DNA of 39,585 nucleotides, taken from positions 1 to 39,585 of the forward strand of contig DXAK01000020.1 in assembly GCA_019117065.1 (NCBI GenBank), written 5' to 3'. A program made the translations under genes and the position numbers. This DNA comes from Candidatus Mediterraneibacter pullicola. Lineage in GTDB: Bacteria; Bacillota; Clostridia; Lachnospirales; Lachnospiraceae. Under the pieces are notes generated by a model. The model searched no databases. It saw only the letters and a list, made by a program, of their open reading frames with translations, and was not told the DNA's origin. Shown here piece after piece: positions 29,603 to 37,367 of the stretch. Every line of letters starts with the position of its first letter. Within the stretch, counting starts at the first letter, position 1.

Positions 29603-30139
29603 TTATCTACCTCCTGCTATTCTCCGCGCAAGCCTGTCCATACCGCCTTTCACGCTTCTGTCATACTCATCGTTTCCCACGCGGAGGATGAATCCTCCCA
29701 TCAGCGTATCGTCCCTGCGCACCTGGATCCGCGCCGCTTTCGCTTTGTATTTCCTACAGAGGAACTGTTCCATCCCTTTTTTCTGCTCTTCACTGGGCTC
29801 TGTGGTGCATGTCAGAACCGCGCGCACAATATCAGCCTCTTTATCCCTAAGTCCATCGTACGAGGCAAAGATTTCCTCCAGCAGACCTACCCTATGGTAA
29901 GCGCACACTGTCTTTAAAAAATTTCTCATTTCCACAGGAAATACCTTATCAATCACACTCTGCTTCTTCCTCATAGCAATTGTCGGGTTTCGCAGAATCT
30001 CCGTAAGCTTTGGCACTTCCAAGAGTATCTGCCTCGTCTTCCCGACCGTCTCCTGTGGAACATCCATCCCGAAAAGGACCTTCCCGTATGTGGCTGCCGG
30101 GGAAGAGCAGCGTATCTCTTTACCTGTCTTCATCTGCAT
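29603..30139 (-). CDS. atpH: F-type ATP synthase delta subunit
   Basis: This 178-residue OSCP/delta family protein connects the peripheral stalk to the F1 head. Delta subunits diverge quickly, but the C-terminal portion [20 protein letters not shown] is the recognisable signature. The start overlaps the end of atpF by 20 bases, implying coupled translation. Its last codons contain the ribosome binding site for atpA. Confidence 0.93.
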   Translation of the reverse strand: MQMKTGKEIRCSSPAATYGKVLFGMDVPQETVGKTRQILLEVPKLTEILRNPTIAMRKKQSVIDKVFPVEMRNFLKTVCAYHRVGLLEEIFASYDGLRDKEADIVRAVLTCTTEPSEEQKKGMEQFLCRKYKAKAARIQVRRDDTLMGGFILRVGNDEYDRSVKGGMDRLARRIAGGR

Positions 30140-30608
30140 TCTCCTTCAGAAACTCATCGTACAGCGCCTGATCTTGCTGCTCTCTCGTTCCCTCTTTTAT
30201 GAGCTTTCTCGCTGAAGCCGCCGCCAGCGACGCGATTTCCGACTTCATCTCCCGCATCGCCTTCTCGCGCTCGATGCGCACTGTCTCTTTCGCTGACACG
30301 ATGATGTTTCCCGCCTCGTCCCCCGCCTCATTTACGATACGGTCATACTCGTTTTTCGCGGAACGGCGTGCGTTCTCCACGATCCGCACAGCCTCCTGCT
30401 TTGCCCCGCTTAAAGACGCTTCATACTCCCGCTTCATCTTAAGGGCGTCCTCCTTGGCCGACCGCGCATTTTGGAATCCCTCGTCGATCATCCTCCTTCG
30501 TTTCTCCATGACTTCCATCACAGGACGTATGAGGAAGTGCCTTAGCAGAAGGTAAAGGACGATGAGATTTATAATGGTATAGACAAGATTCATATTTATC
30601 TGGATCAT
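30120..30608 (-). CDS. atpF: F-type ATP synthase b subunit
   Basis: This 162-residue protein has one N-terminal membrane helix (about residues 5-25, NLVYTIINLIVLYLLLRHFL). A long charged coiled coil (about 33-150) follows, forming the peripheral stalk dimer. Only one b gene is present in the operon, so the stalk should be a homodimer. It follows atpE by 69 bases and overlaps atpH. Confidence 0.95.
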   Translation of the reverse strand: MIQINMNLVYTIINLIVLYLLLRHFLIRPVMEVMEKRRRMIDEGFQNARSAKEDALKMKREYEASLSGAKQEAVRIVENARRSAKNEYDRIVNEAGDEAGNIIVSAKETVRIEREKAMREMKSEIASLAAASARKLIKEGTREQQDQALYDEFLKENADEDR

Positions 30609-30677
30609 CTTCTCTGCCTGCCTCTTTTCTTATCAATATTGTCTCGCTTCAATATCGTCTCACTTTCGGATCTGTGT

Positions 30678-30902
30678 TTATTTCAGGAAGAAAATGATCA
30701 TGATACCGATGATAAATCCGTAGATCGCAGTAGCCTCCGCCAGCGCACATCCGACGATCAGGTTCTTGAATATCTTGCTCTCCGCCTCCGGCTGCCTTGC
30801 GATCGCCTCTGTCGCCTTACCTGTCGCAATGCCAATGCCTACGCCTGCTCCGACCCCCGTCAATACTGCAATACCTGCTCCGATAGCTATAATTGTTCCC
30901 AT
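30678..30902 (-). CDS. atpE: F-type ATP synthase c subunit (rotor ring), proton-type site
   Basis: This 74-residue hairpin proteolipid has two membrane helices joined by the polar loop ARQPEA. The ion-binding carboxylate is E56 in ALAEATAIYG. In the Ilyobacter sodium c ring, a glutamine on helix 1 and a serine after the glutamate bind sodium. The aligned residues here are I23 and A57. The site therefore looks proton-type. AAGGAG precedes the ATG. Confidence 0.96.
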   Translation of the reverse strand: MGTIIAIGAGIAVLTGVGAGVGIGIATGKATEAIARQPEAESKIFKNLIVGCALAEATAIYGFIIGIMIIFFLK

Positions 30903-31001
30903 GTTATTTTTCTCCTTTTCTTATGATGAAATATGTATATCTTCTGATTCTGTCCGCTTTATGCGGTCTGCCGGATCTCCCGGCTCATTACCCCCGAGGA
31001 T

Positions 31002-31658
31002 CTACTCCATCTCCTCGGTCATAAAGATCGCCGTCAGGAATACGAATACATACGCCTGAAGCAGACCGTCAAAAATGTCAAAATAAAAACTCACCGGGAT
31101 GGGGATGATCAGCGGTACGAAGACCTTCAAAAGCTCCAGCACTACGAATCCTGCCAGCATGTTTCCGAATAAACGCATACAAAGTGACAGCGGACGGATC
31201 ACGACCTCCAGTACCATGATCGGCGCCACGATCGGAACCGGTTTAGCAAAATGCTTTACCCAGTGTACCACTCCGTTTTTGCGGATACCTGAAAACTCGA
31301 TCACAAACATGCTCATAACTGCAAGTGCCGCAGTCACGTTCAGGTCTTTGGTCGGAGGCTTGAACCCGAACAATGCGATCGTGTTCGCCACTCCGAGATA
31401 GATAAGAATAGTGATCAGATAGGGGGTGTAACCTCTGTTTTCCTTCCCGATGATCCCCTCGAAGAAATCCTGCGCCCAGCTGATTCCTGCCTCAAGCGCA
31501 AGCTGGACCTTGCCGGGGTTCTCCACCCGGAGATTCCGTGTCAGGACGATGGACAAAACGACGAGCACCGCCATGATAATCCATGTGACGACGACGGATT
31601 CTGATATTCCTCCTAATACCGGAAGAGTAAAGACTGTCTCACAGTTTAATTCTTCCAT
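31002..31658 (-). CDS. atpB: F-type ATP synthase a subunit
   Basis: This membrane stator subunit forms the ion half-channels. The essential arginine is R162 in MRLFGNMLAG, counting from the ATG at 31656-31658 (218 residues). About five or six membrane helices are visible. The start is uncertain. A strong AAAGGAGGG lies about 31 bases upstream of this ATG, too far away. It lies seven bases before an in-frame ACG at 31680-31682. Starting there would add eight residues ((M/T)GNLAEKL). The gene is first in the operon. Confidence 0.9.
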   Translation of the reverse strand: MEELNCETVFTLPVLGGISESVVVTWIIMAVLVVLSIVLTRNLRVENPGKVQLALEAGISWAQDFFEGIIGKENRGYTPYLITILIYLGVANTIALFGFKPPTKDLNVTAALAVMSMFVIEFSGIRKNGVVHWVKHFAKPVPIVAPIMVLEVVIRPLSLCMRLFGNMLAGFVVLELLKVFVPLIIPIPVSFYFDIFDGLLQAYVFVFLTAIFMTEEME

Positions 31659-31679
31659 CAGTTTCTCTGCCAGATTCCC

Positions 31680-31697
31680 CGTATTACTCCCTCCTTT
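31680..31697 (-). promoter_or_regulatory. atpB: Ribosome binding site of atpB with ACG at the start position
   Basis: On the minus strand AAAGGAGGG (31689-31697) is followed, seven bases after GGAGG, by the codon ACG (31680-31682) in frame with atpB. No ATG, GTG or TTG lies at that spacing. The annotated ATG is 24 bases further on with only a weak upstream match. Confidence 0.6.
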
Positions 31698-31732
31698 ACC
31701 TATTAAAATGCAGCTTCAAAAAAGCTTTTTCA

Positions 31733-31761
31733 ATCTTACGCCCGGTCAAAATTTTTGTCAA
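31733..31761 (-). promoter_or_regulatory. Promoter of the F-type ATP synthase operon
   Basis: On the minus strand, TTGACA (31756-31761, perfect) and TAAGAT (31733-31738) are 17 bases apart. The predicted start near 31726 gives a leader of about 45 bases to the ACG, or 70 bases to the ATG. Confidence 0.8.
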
Positions 31762-31919
31762 TATAAGGTGTCGCCAAGTCTCTTGGACGCCTCTCTTCAT
31801 TTTTTTCTTTCACTTTGTCTTGTTTTCACGCCTAAAATGCCCTGTTTTTATTTATTTTTCCACTTGTTTTTAAAATTAGTGTAAACCGGTAATTCCTTTT
31901 AGATTTATTTCACAATAAA

Positions 31920-31957
31920 ATACCGATTATCCCAAATATTTTTTGGTTAATCGGTAT
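31920..31957. repeat. Inverted repeat in the atpB/ywaF divergent intergenic region
   Basis: ATACCGATTA (31920-31929) and TAATCGGTAT (31948-31957) are perfect 10-bp inverted complements. An inner CCAAA/TTTGG match could extend the hairpin. It lies in the roughly 400-base divergent region between the ATP synthase promoter and the YwaF-like gene. Apart from the two promoters, the rest of this region is AT-rich and shows no gene. Confidence 0.7.
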
Positions 31958-32030
31958 ATATAAATGTCTGTTTTTTAACAATCCTTTAGTAAAAAGAAAG
32001 AAAACCGTATAAGTTATCACAGGAATGAGG

Positions 32031-32036
32031 TATACT
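32031..32036 (+). promoter_or_regulatory. Possible -10 box for the YwaF-like gene
   Basis: TATACT lies 20 bases upstream of the start codon, ahead of a GAGAGG ribosome binding site. No good -35 box is seen at the usual spacing. Confidence 0.35.
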
Positions 32037-32056
32037 TTAAAAGAGAGGTAGCAGAT

Positions 32057-32779
32057 ATGAACAGAGAATTATCATGGACTGAAAAATATTTCCCAAAAGC
32101 ATCGGACAGATTGTTCTTTCTGTGCGGTATTCTCATGCTGGGCAGCGAGATCTGGAAGCAATTTACCCTGACTTTCAGTGTTGGAGGCGGCGCCTATAAC
32201 TGGTGGTATCTGCCCTTCCAGCTTTGCAGTGTGCCCATGTATGTACTGCTTGCCTACCCATGGCTGCGCCGGGAAGGAATCCGCCAGACGCTCCTCGCAT
32301 TTCTCATGAGCTACTGCCTTCTTAGCGGCATCATCGTCTTCTTGGACACGTCCGGGCTTCAATATCCGCTGCCAGCGCTCACCGCGCACTCCTACATTTG
32401 GCATATTCTTCTCATCCTGATCGGAATTAGCTCTGGCATCGCATACTGCCGGAACCTCTGCTCTGACAGGAAGAACATCCTCTTCTCCCGTACGCTGTCC
32501 CGCATCTTCCCCATGCGCCCCTTCCTGTATTCCACTCTTTTATACCTATCCTGCTGCCTTATCGCCGAAACACTCAACCTGAGTCTGGATCGGTACGGGC
32601 TGATCAATATGTTTTATATCAACCTCCACTATCCCATGCAGCAGATAGTTTTCCGGGAGCTTATACCCTTCATCGGAAATACTCCAGCTATTCTTCTATA
32701 TATAGCCGCAACCATACTGGGGTCATTTCTTCTCTTTCTGCTCTGGCGCGCCTTCCGTCCAGTCTTCTACCGCCGCTGA
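32057..32779 (+). CDS. YwaF/TIGR02206-like integral membrane protein
   Basis: This 240-residue protein has about six or seven predicted membrane helices and an aromatic-rich region NWWYLPFQLCSVPMYVLLAY that I associate with the YwaF (TIGR02206) family. Its function in bacteria is unknown; the family is related to eukaryotic TMEM164, a lipid acyltransferase candidate. GAGAGG precedes the ATG. The last 57 bases overlap the end of the convergent DUF2238-like gene on the other strand. It could be a lipid or transport protein; no active site can be asserted. Confidence 0.75.
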   Translation: MNRELSWTEKYFPKASDRLFFLCGILMLGSEIWKQFTLTFSVGGGAYNWWYLPFQLCSVPMYVLLAYPWLRREGIRQTLLAFLMSYCLLSGIIVFLDTSGLQYPLPALTAHSYIWHILLILIGISSGIAYCRNLCSDRKNILFSRTLSRIFPMRPFLYSTLLYLSCCLIAETLNLSLDRYGLINMFYINLHYPMQQIVFRELIPFIGNTPAILLYIAATILGSFLLFLLWRAFRPVFYRR

Positions 32780-33703
32780 CAGCCCGTCCTCTAACCGATC
32801 TGCCTCCGCATCCCGTCTATCCGGCGCCAAGTCTTCTCCCTGACAGGAGGAGATCTCACGCGCAATGTTTAAGAAATCCCGGTCTTTGGATTTCCTGCGC
32901 GGAATAAAACTTCCCGCCACACTTCCCTTCCCACGGTTCTTCACATAGAAGAAGCCGATAATTGAAAACACAAAAGCTCCGGCAAAATTGACAATCAGAT
33001 CCTGCATGGTATCGATAAGCCCGATGTCCAGATATCCTCCAATCCCTAATTCCTGCCCGTTTACCGCAGTTTCCCCTATCCCTTTTATCACATAAGGAAT
33101 ATTGTGTCCCGACGGGTCGAGAGTCACCGAACGGATCGTATGGATCACTGTATCTTTCTGCATATCAAGATTGAACAGCGAGTCCATCCCAAACTCGAAG
33201 AACTCCCATACAACCCCGATCGTCATGGAAAAACAAAATGCCACGATTGCCGTAAACAGCGGAGATAACTGGAACACAGTCCTCTCGCTCCGATTCAAAA
33301 GATCCACAAGAGAAAACCCGATCGCCGCGGCGAGAAATCCGTTGAGCATATGAAGAACAGTATCCCAGAATGGAAAAACCAAGTAAAACTCACTAATCTC
33401 ACCCAATATCTCAGCCGCAAAGATAAAGATCAGAATAATGATCTCCAATGTCGTAGGCAGCTCTACCTTGAACGTAATCTGCACAAGACTCGGAATAATC
33501 AGAAGCAGCAGAGTCAAGCCACAGAGGAATACATTCTCATAATTTCTGTTCAAAAGCTGAAGGATAAGCATGATGATCACAAGACCTCGGAGTGTAAAGT
33601 ACACAATAAATGAACTCTTGTGCTCGCGGAGCTCCATATAGAGTGCCGCGCCAAAATTGCGAAACCACGTATTTTTCTGACTGTCGTTTTTTCTTTTATC
33701 CAT
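32723..33703 (-). CDS. DUF2238/YjdF-like integral membrane protein
   Basis: This 326-residue protein has about seven hydrophobic helices over residues 30-260 and a hydrophilic, charged tail (about 270-326). Two conserved-looking segments, FPFWDTVLHMLNGFLAAAIG and VVWEFFEFGMDSLF, place it with the DUF2238 (YjdF) group of predicted membrane proteins. The function is unknown. The tail overlaps the end of the convergent YwaF-like gene. A TATAAT lies upstream at 33775-33780, though the -35 match is weak. It is separated from psd by about 175 bases and may be transcribed alone. Confidence 0.7.
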   Translation of the reverse strand: MDKRKNDSQKNTWFRNFGAALYMELREHKSSFIVYFTLRGLVIIMLILQLLNRNYENVFLCGLTLLLLIIPSLVQITFKVELPTTLEIIILIFIFAAEILGEISEFYLVFPFWDTVLHMLNGFLAAAIGFSLVDLLNRSERTVFQLSPLFTAIVAFCFSMTIGVVWEFFEFGMDSLFNLDMQKDTVIHTIRSVTLDPSGHNIPYVIKGIGETAVNGQELGIGGYLDIGLIDTMQDLIVNFAGAFVFSIIGFFYVKNRGKGSVAGSFIPRRKSKDRDFLNIAREISSCQGEDLAPDRRDAEADRLEDGLSAAVEDWTEGAPEQKEKK

Positions 33704-33774
33704 TGTTTTAACTCACTTTTCTGTGATGGAATCATTTATCTTTACTGCTATCTGTCTATTCTATCACACTCCTT

Positions 33775-33780
33775 ATTATA
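33775..33780 (-). promoter_or_regulatory. Possible -10 box for the DUF2238-like gene
   Basis: TATAAT on the minus strand (ATTATA at 33775-33780), 72 bases upstream of the start codon. No convincing -35 sequence accompanies it. The 33704-33878 gap holds nothing else recognisable. Confidence 0.4.
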
Positions 33781-33878
33781 TGTCTCTGATTTTCTTTCCT
33801 GAAACCTGTGAGGCTGCTTTTCACCTCGCCAAATCCGTGCCGCCTGTGCTGTCATACACTCAAAGCATTACATTTCTG

Positions 33879-34754
33879 TCAGCTGTATTTGCAGGAGACG
33901 CTCCCTATCCGCTCCCCGCGACGCACAAGCGTCTCCACGCCTTCCGCACTGTTTTTCAGGATGTCGGCATCCGGCGCGATCCTGCCCTTCTGAAAACAGA
34001 GGATGACCGTTGAGCCGCCAAACGCAAAATATCCCTTTTCCTCTCCCTTTTTCACACGGGCCGCGCCGTGACGGTTCACGATCCTGCCTACCATCGTGGC
34101 TCCGACCTCTATCATCAGCACCGTTCCGATCTCCCGGGCGGCGAGCAGACTGTATTCCCGGGCATTTTCATGGTATACCGGAAAACGCCCCGCGATATAA
34201 GGATTCACCGAATGTAATACACCCGGTATATACACATTCGCCGATTTCTTCCCGTCAGCGATATAACAAAAGCGGTGGCAGTCATCCACCGTCAGCCGAA
34301 ATACAAAAAGAACCCCTCCCGAATAGCGCTCCGCAAGACGGGCATTTCTCAGCAGACTTTCGAGGGAATAGGTTCTTCCCTTGACAGGGAACCGCAGCTT
34401 TTCATTTATTTTATAAACCGTCAGCTTGCCGTCGCATGGACTAATGATTGCGTCGGTCTGCGCCGCTATCGGGCGGCTCTCCTGCCGTAACTTCCTGCAG
34501 AAGAAATCATTCCACGAAGAAAAATGCTGCTTCTCGCACTCGTCCAGCCGGATGTGGTTCTTCTTCACAAAGATGCGGACGATAGGCGCCGACACCTGCA
34601 TATCCATGACTGTTCCCACCGAACGGGAGATCTTCGGGCACGCCAGAATCCTCAGCAGGAAACGCCCCGCCGCACAGCCGCACAGCCACGCCAAAAGCCT
34701 GTCCTGCTTCTCATTTCCCCTGACCTCTTCCCCGTTCCGTTTCCTATAAATCAT
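33879..34754 (-). CDS. psd: Phosphatidylserine decarboxylase proenzyme
   Basis: This 291-residue enzyme decarboxylates phosphatidylserine to phosphatidylethanolamine. The charge-relay residues are visible as D in ISPCDGKL and H in VDDCHRFCY. The self-cleavage/pyruvoyl serine is in FGGST, with cleavage expected between G247 and S248. The more common LGST motif is GGST here, within family variation. AGGAGAG precedes the ATG. It follows pssA by 49 bases, so the two consecutive steps of PE synthesis are encoded together. Confidence 0.93.
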   Translation of the reverse strand: MIYRKRNGEEVRGNEKQDRLLAWLCGCAAGRFLLRILACPKISRSVGTVMDMQVSAPIVRIFVKKNHIRLDECEKQHFSSWNDFFCRKLRQESRPIAAQTDAIISPCDGKLTVYKINEKLRFPVKGRTYSLESLLRNARLAERYSGGVLFVFRLTVDDCHRFCYIADGKKSANVYIPGVLHSVNPYIAGRFPVYHENAREYSLLAAREIGTVLMIEVGATMVGRIVNRHGAARVKKGEEKGYFAFGGSTVILCFQKGRIAPDADILKNSAEGVETLVRRGERIGSVSCKYS

Positions 34755-34803
34755 CTTCTCTCTCCTATATACCGTCTGTCACACACCTCCTGCTATGCTC
34801 CGT

Positions 34804-35421
34804 CTACCACACGCCGGAAAACATACAGAACACGACCGCGGCAATATCCGTCAGCATCAGAGACACCGCCACGCAGACCCTCGTGCGGGGCACAGGGATA
34901 TCCAGTATAAAAAACAGCCCGGTAACTGCCAGAGCCACATGAAGCCACGCGGCAAACGCTCCCGCCGGGAGCCATACGCGCAGAAGATACGCCAGCGGCA
35001 GGATCGCAGACACAAAGGTGATGGGCAGACCGTGATAGTACCGCTTTGCCCCCTGCTCCCTCTCTTCCTCCAGCACGTTAAAATACGCCAGACGGATGAT
35101 ACCGCACACACAGTAAAACACCAGAACCGCCTTCCCGACGCCCCCGCTGACTCCCAGTGTATAGCAGATCACCGCAGGGAATACGCCGAAACAGAGCACG
35201 TCACAGAGGGAATCAATCTGTATCCCAAAGCTGATTTCCTGCTTTGTCCTCTCCTTTTTTGTCCGGGCGATCATGCCGTCGATACTGTCACAGAAGCCCG
35301 AGATCATCAAAAAGGCGACAGCCCACGTCGCATGCCCCTCGACTGCCAGCGTTATTCCGATAACGGAGAACGCCGTACCGATGTACGTCACCCACACCGT
35401 ATAATCATAAAATCCTATCAT
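34804..35421 (-). CDS. pssA: CDP-diacylglycerol-serine O-phosphatidyltransferase
   Basis: This membrane enzyme makes phosphatidylserine from CDP-diacylglycerol and serine, the substrate of the adjacent psd product. The CDP-alcohol phosphotransferase motif is complete: DSIDGMIAR, then GIQIDSLCD, giving the DxxDGxxAR...GxxxDxxxD metal site. Several membrane helices follow. I set the start at ATG 35419-35421, preceded by GGAGGG at nine bases, giving 205 residues. The frame continues up to a GTG at 35448 with no ribosome binding site. Confidence 0.93.
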   Translation of the reverse strand: MIGFYDYTVWVTYIGTAFSVIGITLAVEGHATWAVAFLMISGFCDSIDGMIARTKKERTKQEISFGIQIDSLCDVLCFGVFPAVICYTLGVSGGVGKAVLVFYCVCGIIRLAYFNVLEEEREQGAKRYYHGLPITFVSAILPLAYLLRVWLPAGAFAAWLHVALAVTGLFFILDIPVPRTRVCVAVSLMLTDIAAVVFCMFSGVW

Positions 35422-35479
35422 CTCATTCACCCTCCACACATAAAACACGCCGCCGTCAGATTAGGCATCAGATGGAATC

Positions 35480-36535
35480 TCAGATCAGGTAACGGAGGAA
35501 AGTTGCCACCTCTCCCAGTACATAATGGATGATGCAAAGCCCCCATATATTCCCCTGCCTGTGATAAAAGACACCGAGCACGCCCAACAGCAGCGAAGCG
35601 CCCACCATGTACGGCAGCCCGTAGGCGATATGGAGCACGCCGAACACCAGCGAGGACACCATGATGGACATAAATGCCGAGTATTTCCCCGTAAAAATAC
35701 GGCTTAAGTTTTCCTGCATAACACCGCGCGCAAGGAACTCCTGAAGCACGACTGTCAGAGGATACACCACATCCGCAAACGTCCCCACACTCCAGTCCCA
35801 GAAAGGCGCGCCTTCCGGAAAAAATCCCGGCGCCACCTTAAGTATCACGATCTTCCCGACGACGAGAAAGACGACTCCGCCCACCGTTATCAGAATATCA
35901 GGAACAAACGTCGCCCTGACATCAGAGATACGAAGACCGATATCCCGTATAGAAAAATCAGTTGTCTTTAAGATAATGATAAACATCAGAACCGAGATCG
36001 CCTCGATCACAAGGTTCATGACCTGCCCCGGCAGCTCGATGCCTAGATAGCGCAGCAGGCTCCACAGGAAGAGATAGCCGCACACACAGATCATCAGCAC
36101 GGAAAAGACCGTAGAGGATTCCGCGCGCTGACGGTTCAGCCTCGCCACCTCAGTGACGTCTGAAAATACCACGACGATCCCTATCCTTTCCTGCCCGTCC
36201 TCCCCGTACAGAAACGAGGAGGTCAGACGGAAGCGGCGCGTTTCTTCCACTGTACCCGCCCGGTAGAAAGCCTCTCCCGAGTGGGAATTTTCCTTATCAT
36301 ACACAGCGTCCAGCACAAACTGGTGAAACGCGTCGTTTGCGTCCCCCATATCTGCATCCGTATCCATAAACGTCAGACTGTATTTCTGCCCCTCCGGATC
36401 TTCCGACAGTCCCAGCATGCTCCTGCCCTTTTCGTTGAGGTACAGGATCTGACCTCTGGTATCCAGCACAAGGACGCCGTCGTTCATGTCCCGCAGGATC
36501 CGTGGGATGATGTTCTTTTGTTCCAAATGCCCCAC
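35480..36535 (-). CDS. PAS domain fused to a CPBP-family membrane protein
   Basis: This 351-residue protein joins an N-terminal PAS sensor (about residues 5-135, with MNDGVLVLDTRGQILYLNEKG) to about six to eight membrane helices with a CPBP (Rce1-like) domain. Of the CPBP motifs, EExxxR is Q265-E266-FLA-R270, FxxxH is intact (F298, H302), and HxxxN/D is H337 with G341. Thus two positions known to be catalytic in archaeal Rce1 are changed. The start is GTG 36533-36535, with GGAGGG upstream. It lies 58 bases before pssA on the same strand. Possibly a sensor rather than a protease. Confidence 0.8.
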   Translation of the reverse strand: MGHLEQKNIIPRILRDMNDGVLVLDTRGQILYLNEKGRSMLGLSEDPEGQKYSLTFMDTDADMGDANDAFHQFVLDAVYDKENSHSGEAFYRAGTVEETRRFRLTSSFLYGEDGQERIGIVVVFSDVTEVARLNRQRAESSTVFSVLMICVCGYLFLWSLLRYLGIELPGQVMNLVIEAISVLMFIIILKTTDFSIRDIGLRISDVRATFVPDILITVGGVVFLVVGKIVILKVAPGFFPEGAPFWDWSVGTFADVVYPLTVVLQEFLARGVMQENLSRIFTGKYSAFMSIMVSSLVFGVLHIAYGLPYMVGASLLLGVLGVFYHRQGNIWGLCIIHYVLGEVATFLRYLI

Positions 36536-36580
36536 CGCAGCACCCTCCTTTAATTTTGACGTTCTTTTATTGTTGTCTAA

Positions 36581-36586
36581 ATTATA
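36581..36586 (-). promoter_or_regulatory. Possible -10 box for the PAS-CPBP gene
   Basis: TATAAT on the minus strand, 45 bases before the GTG start. The upstream -35 region does not match consensus, so an activator or an incorrect assignment is possible. Confidence 0.4.
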
Positions 36587-36679
36587 AATGAAGGAAGTGA
36601 GCCGCCGCCGTCTCCTGCGTGAATTGCCTGCTTATGCTCGTGAGTTGCCTGTTTATGTCTGTAAATTTAGGGGAACTAC

Positions 36680-36708
36680 TTGAACCACCCCGCTCCTTCT
36701 GCTACATT
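36680..36708 (+). promoter_or_regulatory. Promoter of the YgjP-like metallopeptidase gene
   Basis: TTGAAC (36680-36685) and TACATT (36703-36708) are 17 bases apart on the plus strand, just upstream of the YgjP-like start codon. Confidence 0.6.
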
Positions 36709-36731
36709 GGAAAAGAATCCACGTTGTTGAA

Positions 36732-37367
36732 ATGTTTTCGGATACCGGCAGTTCCGGACCTCAGTCAAGAAACACAATGGTAATGAAAGATATGTTTGAT
36801 TATGAGATCATATACAGCAGCCGCAAAACCCTCGCCCTCCAGATCACCGCAGAGGGCAGGGTCATTGTACGGGCTCCCGTGGAGTGTCCCCGCTCCGTAA
36901 TCAAGTCCTTCGTGCAGCAAAAGGAGCGCTGGGTGAAGACCCATCTCGCCCGTCTTCAGGAGCGGACAGAAAATACTTCTGCTAATCCGCCGATATCCGA
37001 AAAAAACCGCGCCCGCTACATCTCCATCGCGCGGGATATCTTTACCCGAAAGACCGAGTATTATGCCCGCATCATGGGCGTCTCCTACGGACGCATCGCG
37101 ATCCGCGAGCAGAAGACTCGCTGGGGAAGCTGTAGCAGCAAGGGGAACCTCAATTTCAACTGGCGGCTCATCCTCGCCCCTGAGCAAGTACTGGACTATG
37201 TGGTCGTCCACGAGCTCGCCCACCGCAGAGAGATGAACCACTCCAAGGCATTTTATGCCATAATAGAAAACGTGCTTCCCGATTATCGGAAAGCACGCAG
37301 ATGGCTGAAAGAAAATGGGCACACGCTCTGGGAACAGTTGAATTATTCTTCCCTGAACAATGCCTGA
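36732..37367 (+). CDS. YgjP-like (DUF45) zinc metallopeptidase
   Basis: This 211-residue protein has the HELAHR zinc motif in VVVHELAHRREMNH, and the preceding KTRWGSCSSKGNLNFNWRLI stretch that marks the YgjP/WLM-like metallopeptidase family. The physiological substrate is unknown. The start is uncertain: ATG 36732 is the first, but ATG 36777 (MVMKDMFDYEI) also fits, and neither has a strong ribosome binding site. It has its own promoter candidate. Its 3' end overlaps that of convergent maf by 25 bases. Confidence 0.88.
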   Translation: MFSDTGSSGPQSRNTMVMKDMFDYEIIYSSRKTLALQITAEGRVIVRAPVECPRSVIKSFVQQKERWVKTHLARLQERTENTSANPPISEKNRARYISIARDIFTRKTEYYARIMGVSYGRIAIREQKTRWGSCSSKGNLNFNWRLILAPEQVLDYVVVHELAHRREMNHSKAFYAIIENVLPDYRKARRWLKENGHTLWEQLNYSSLNNA

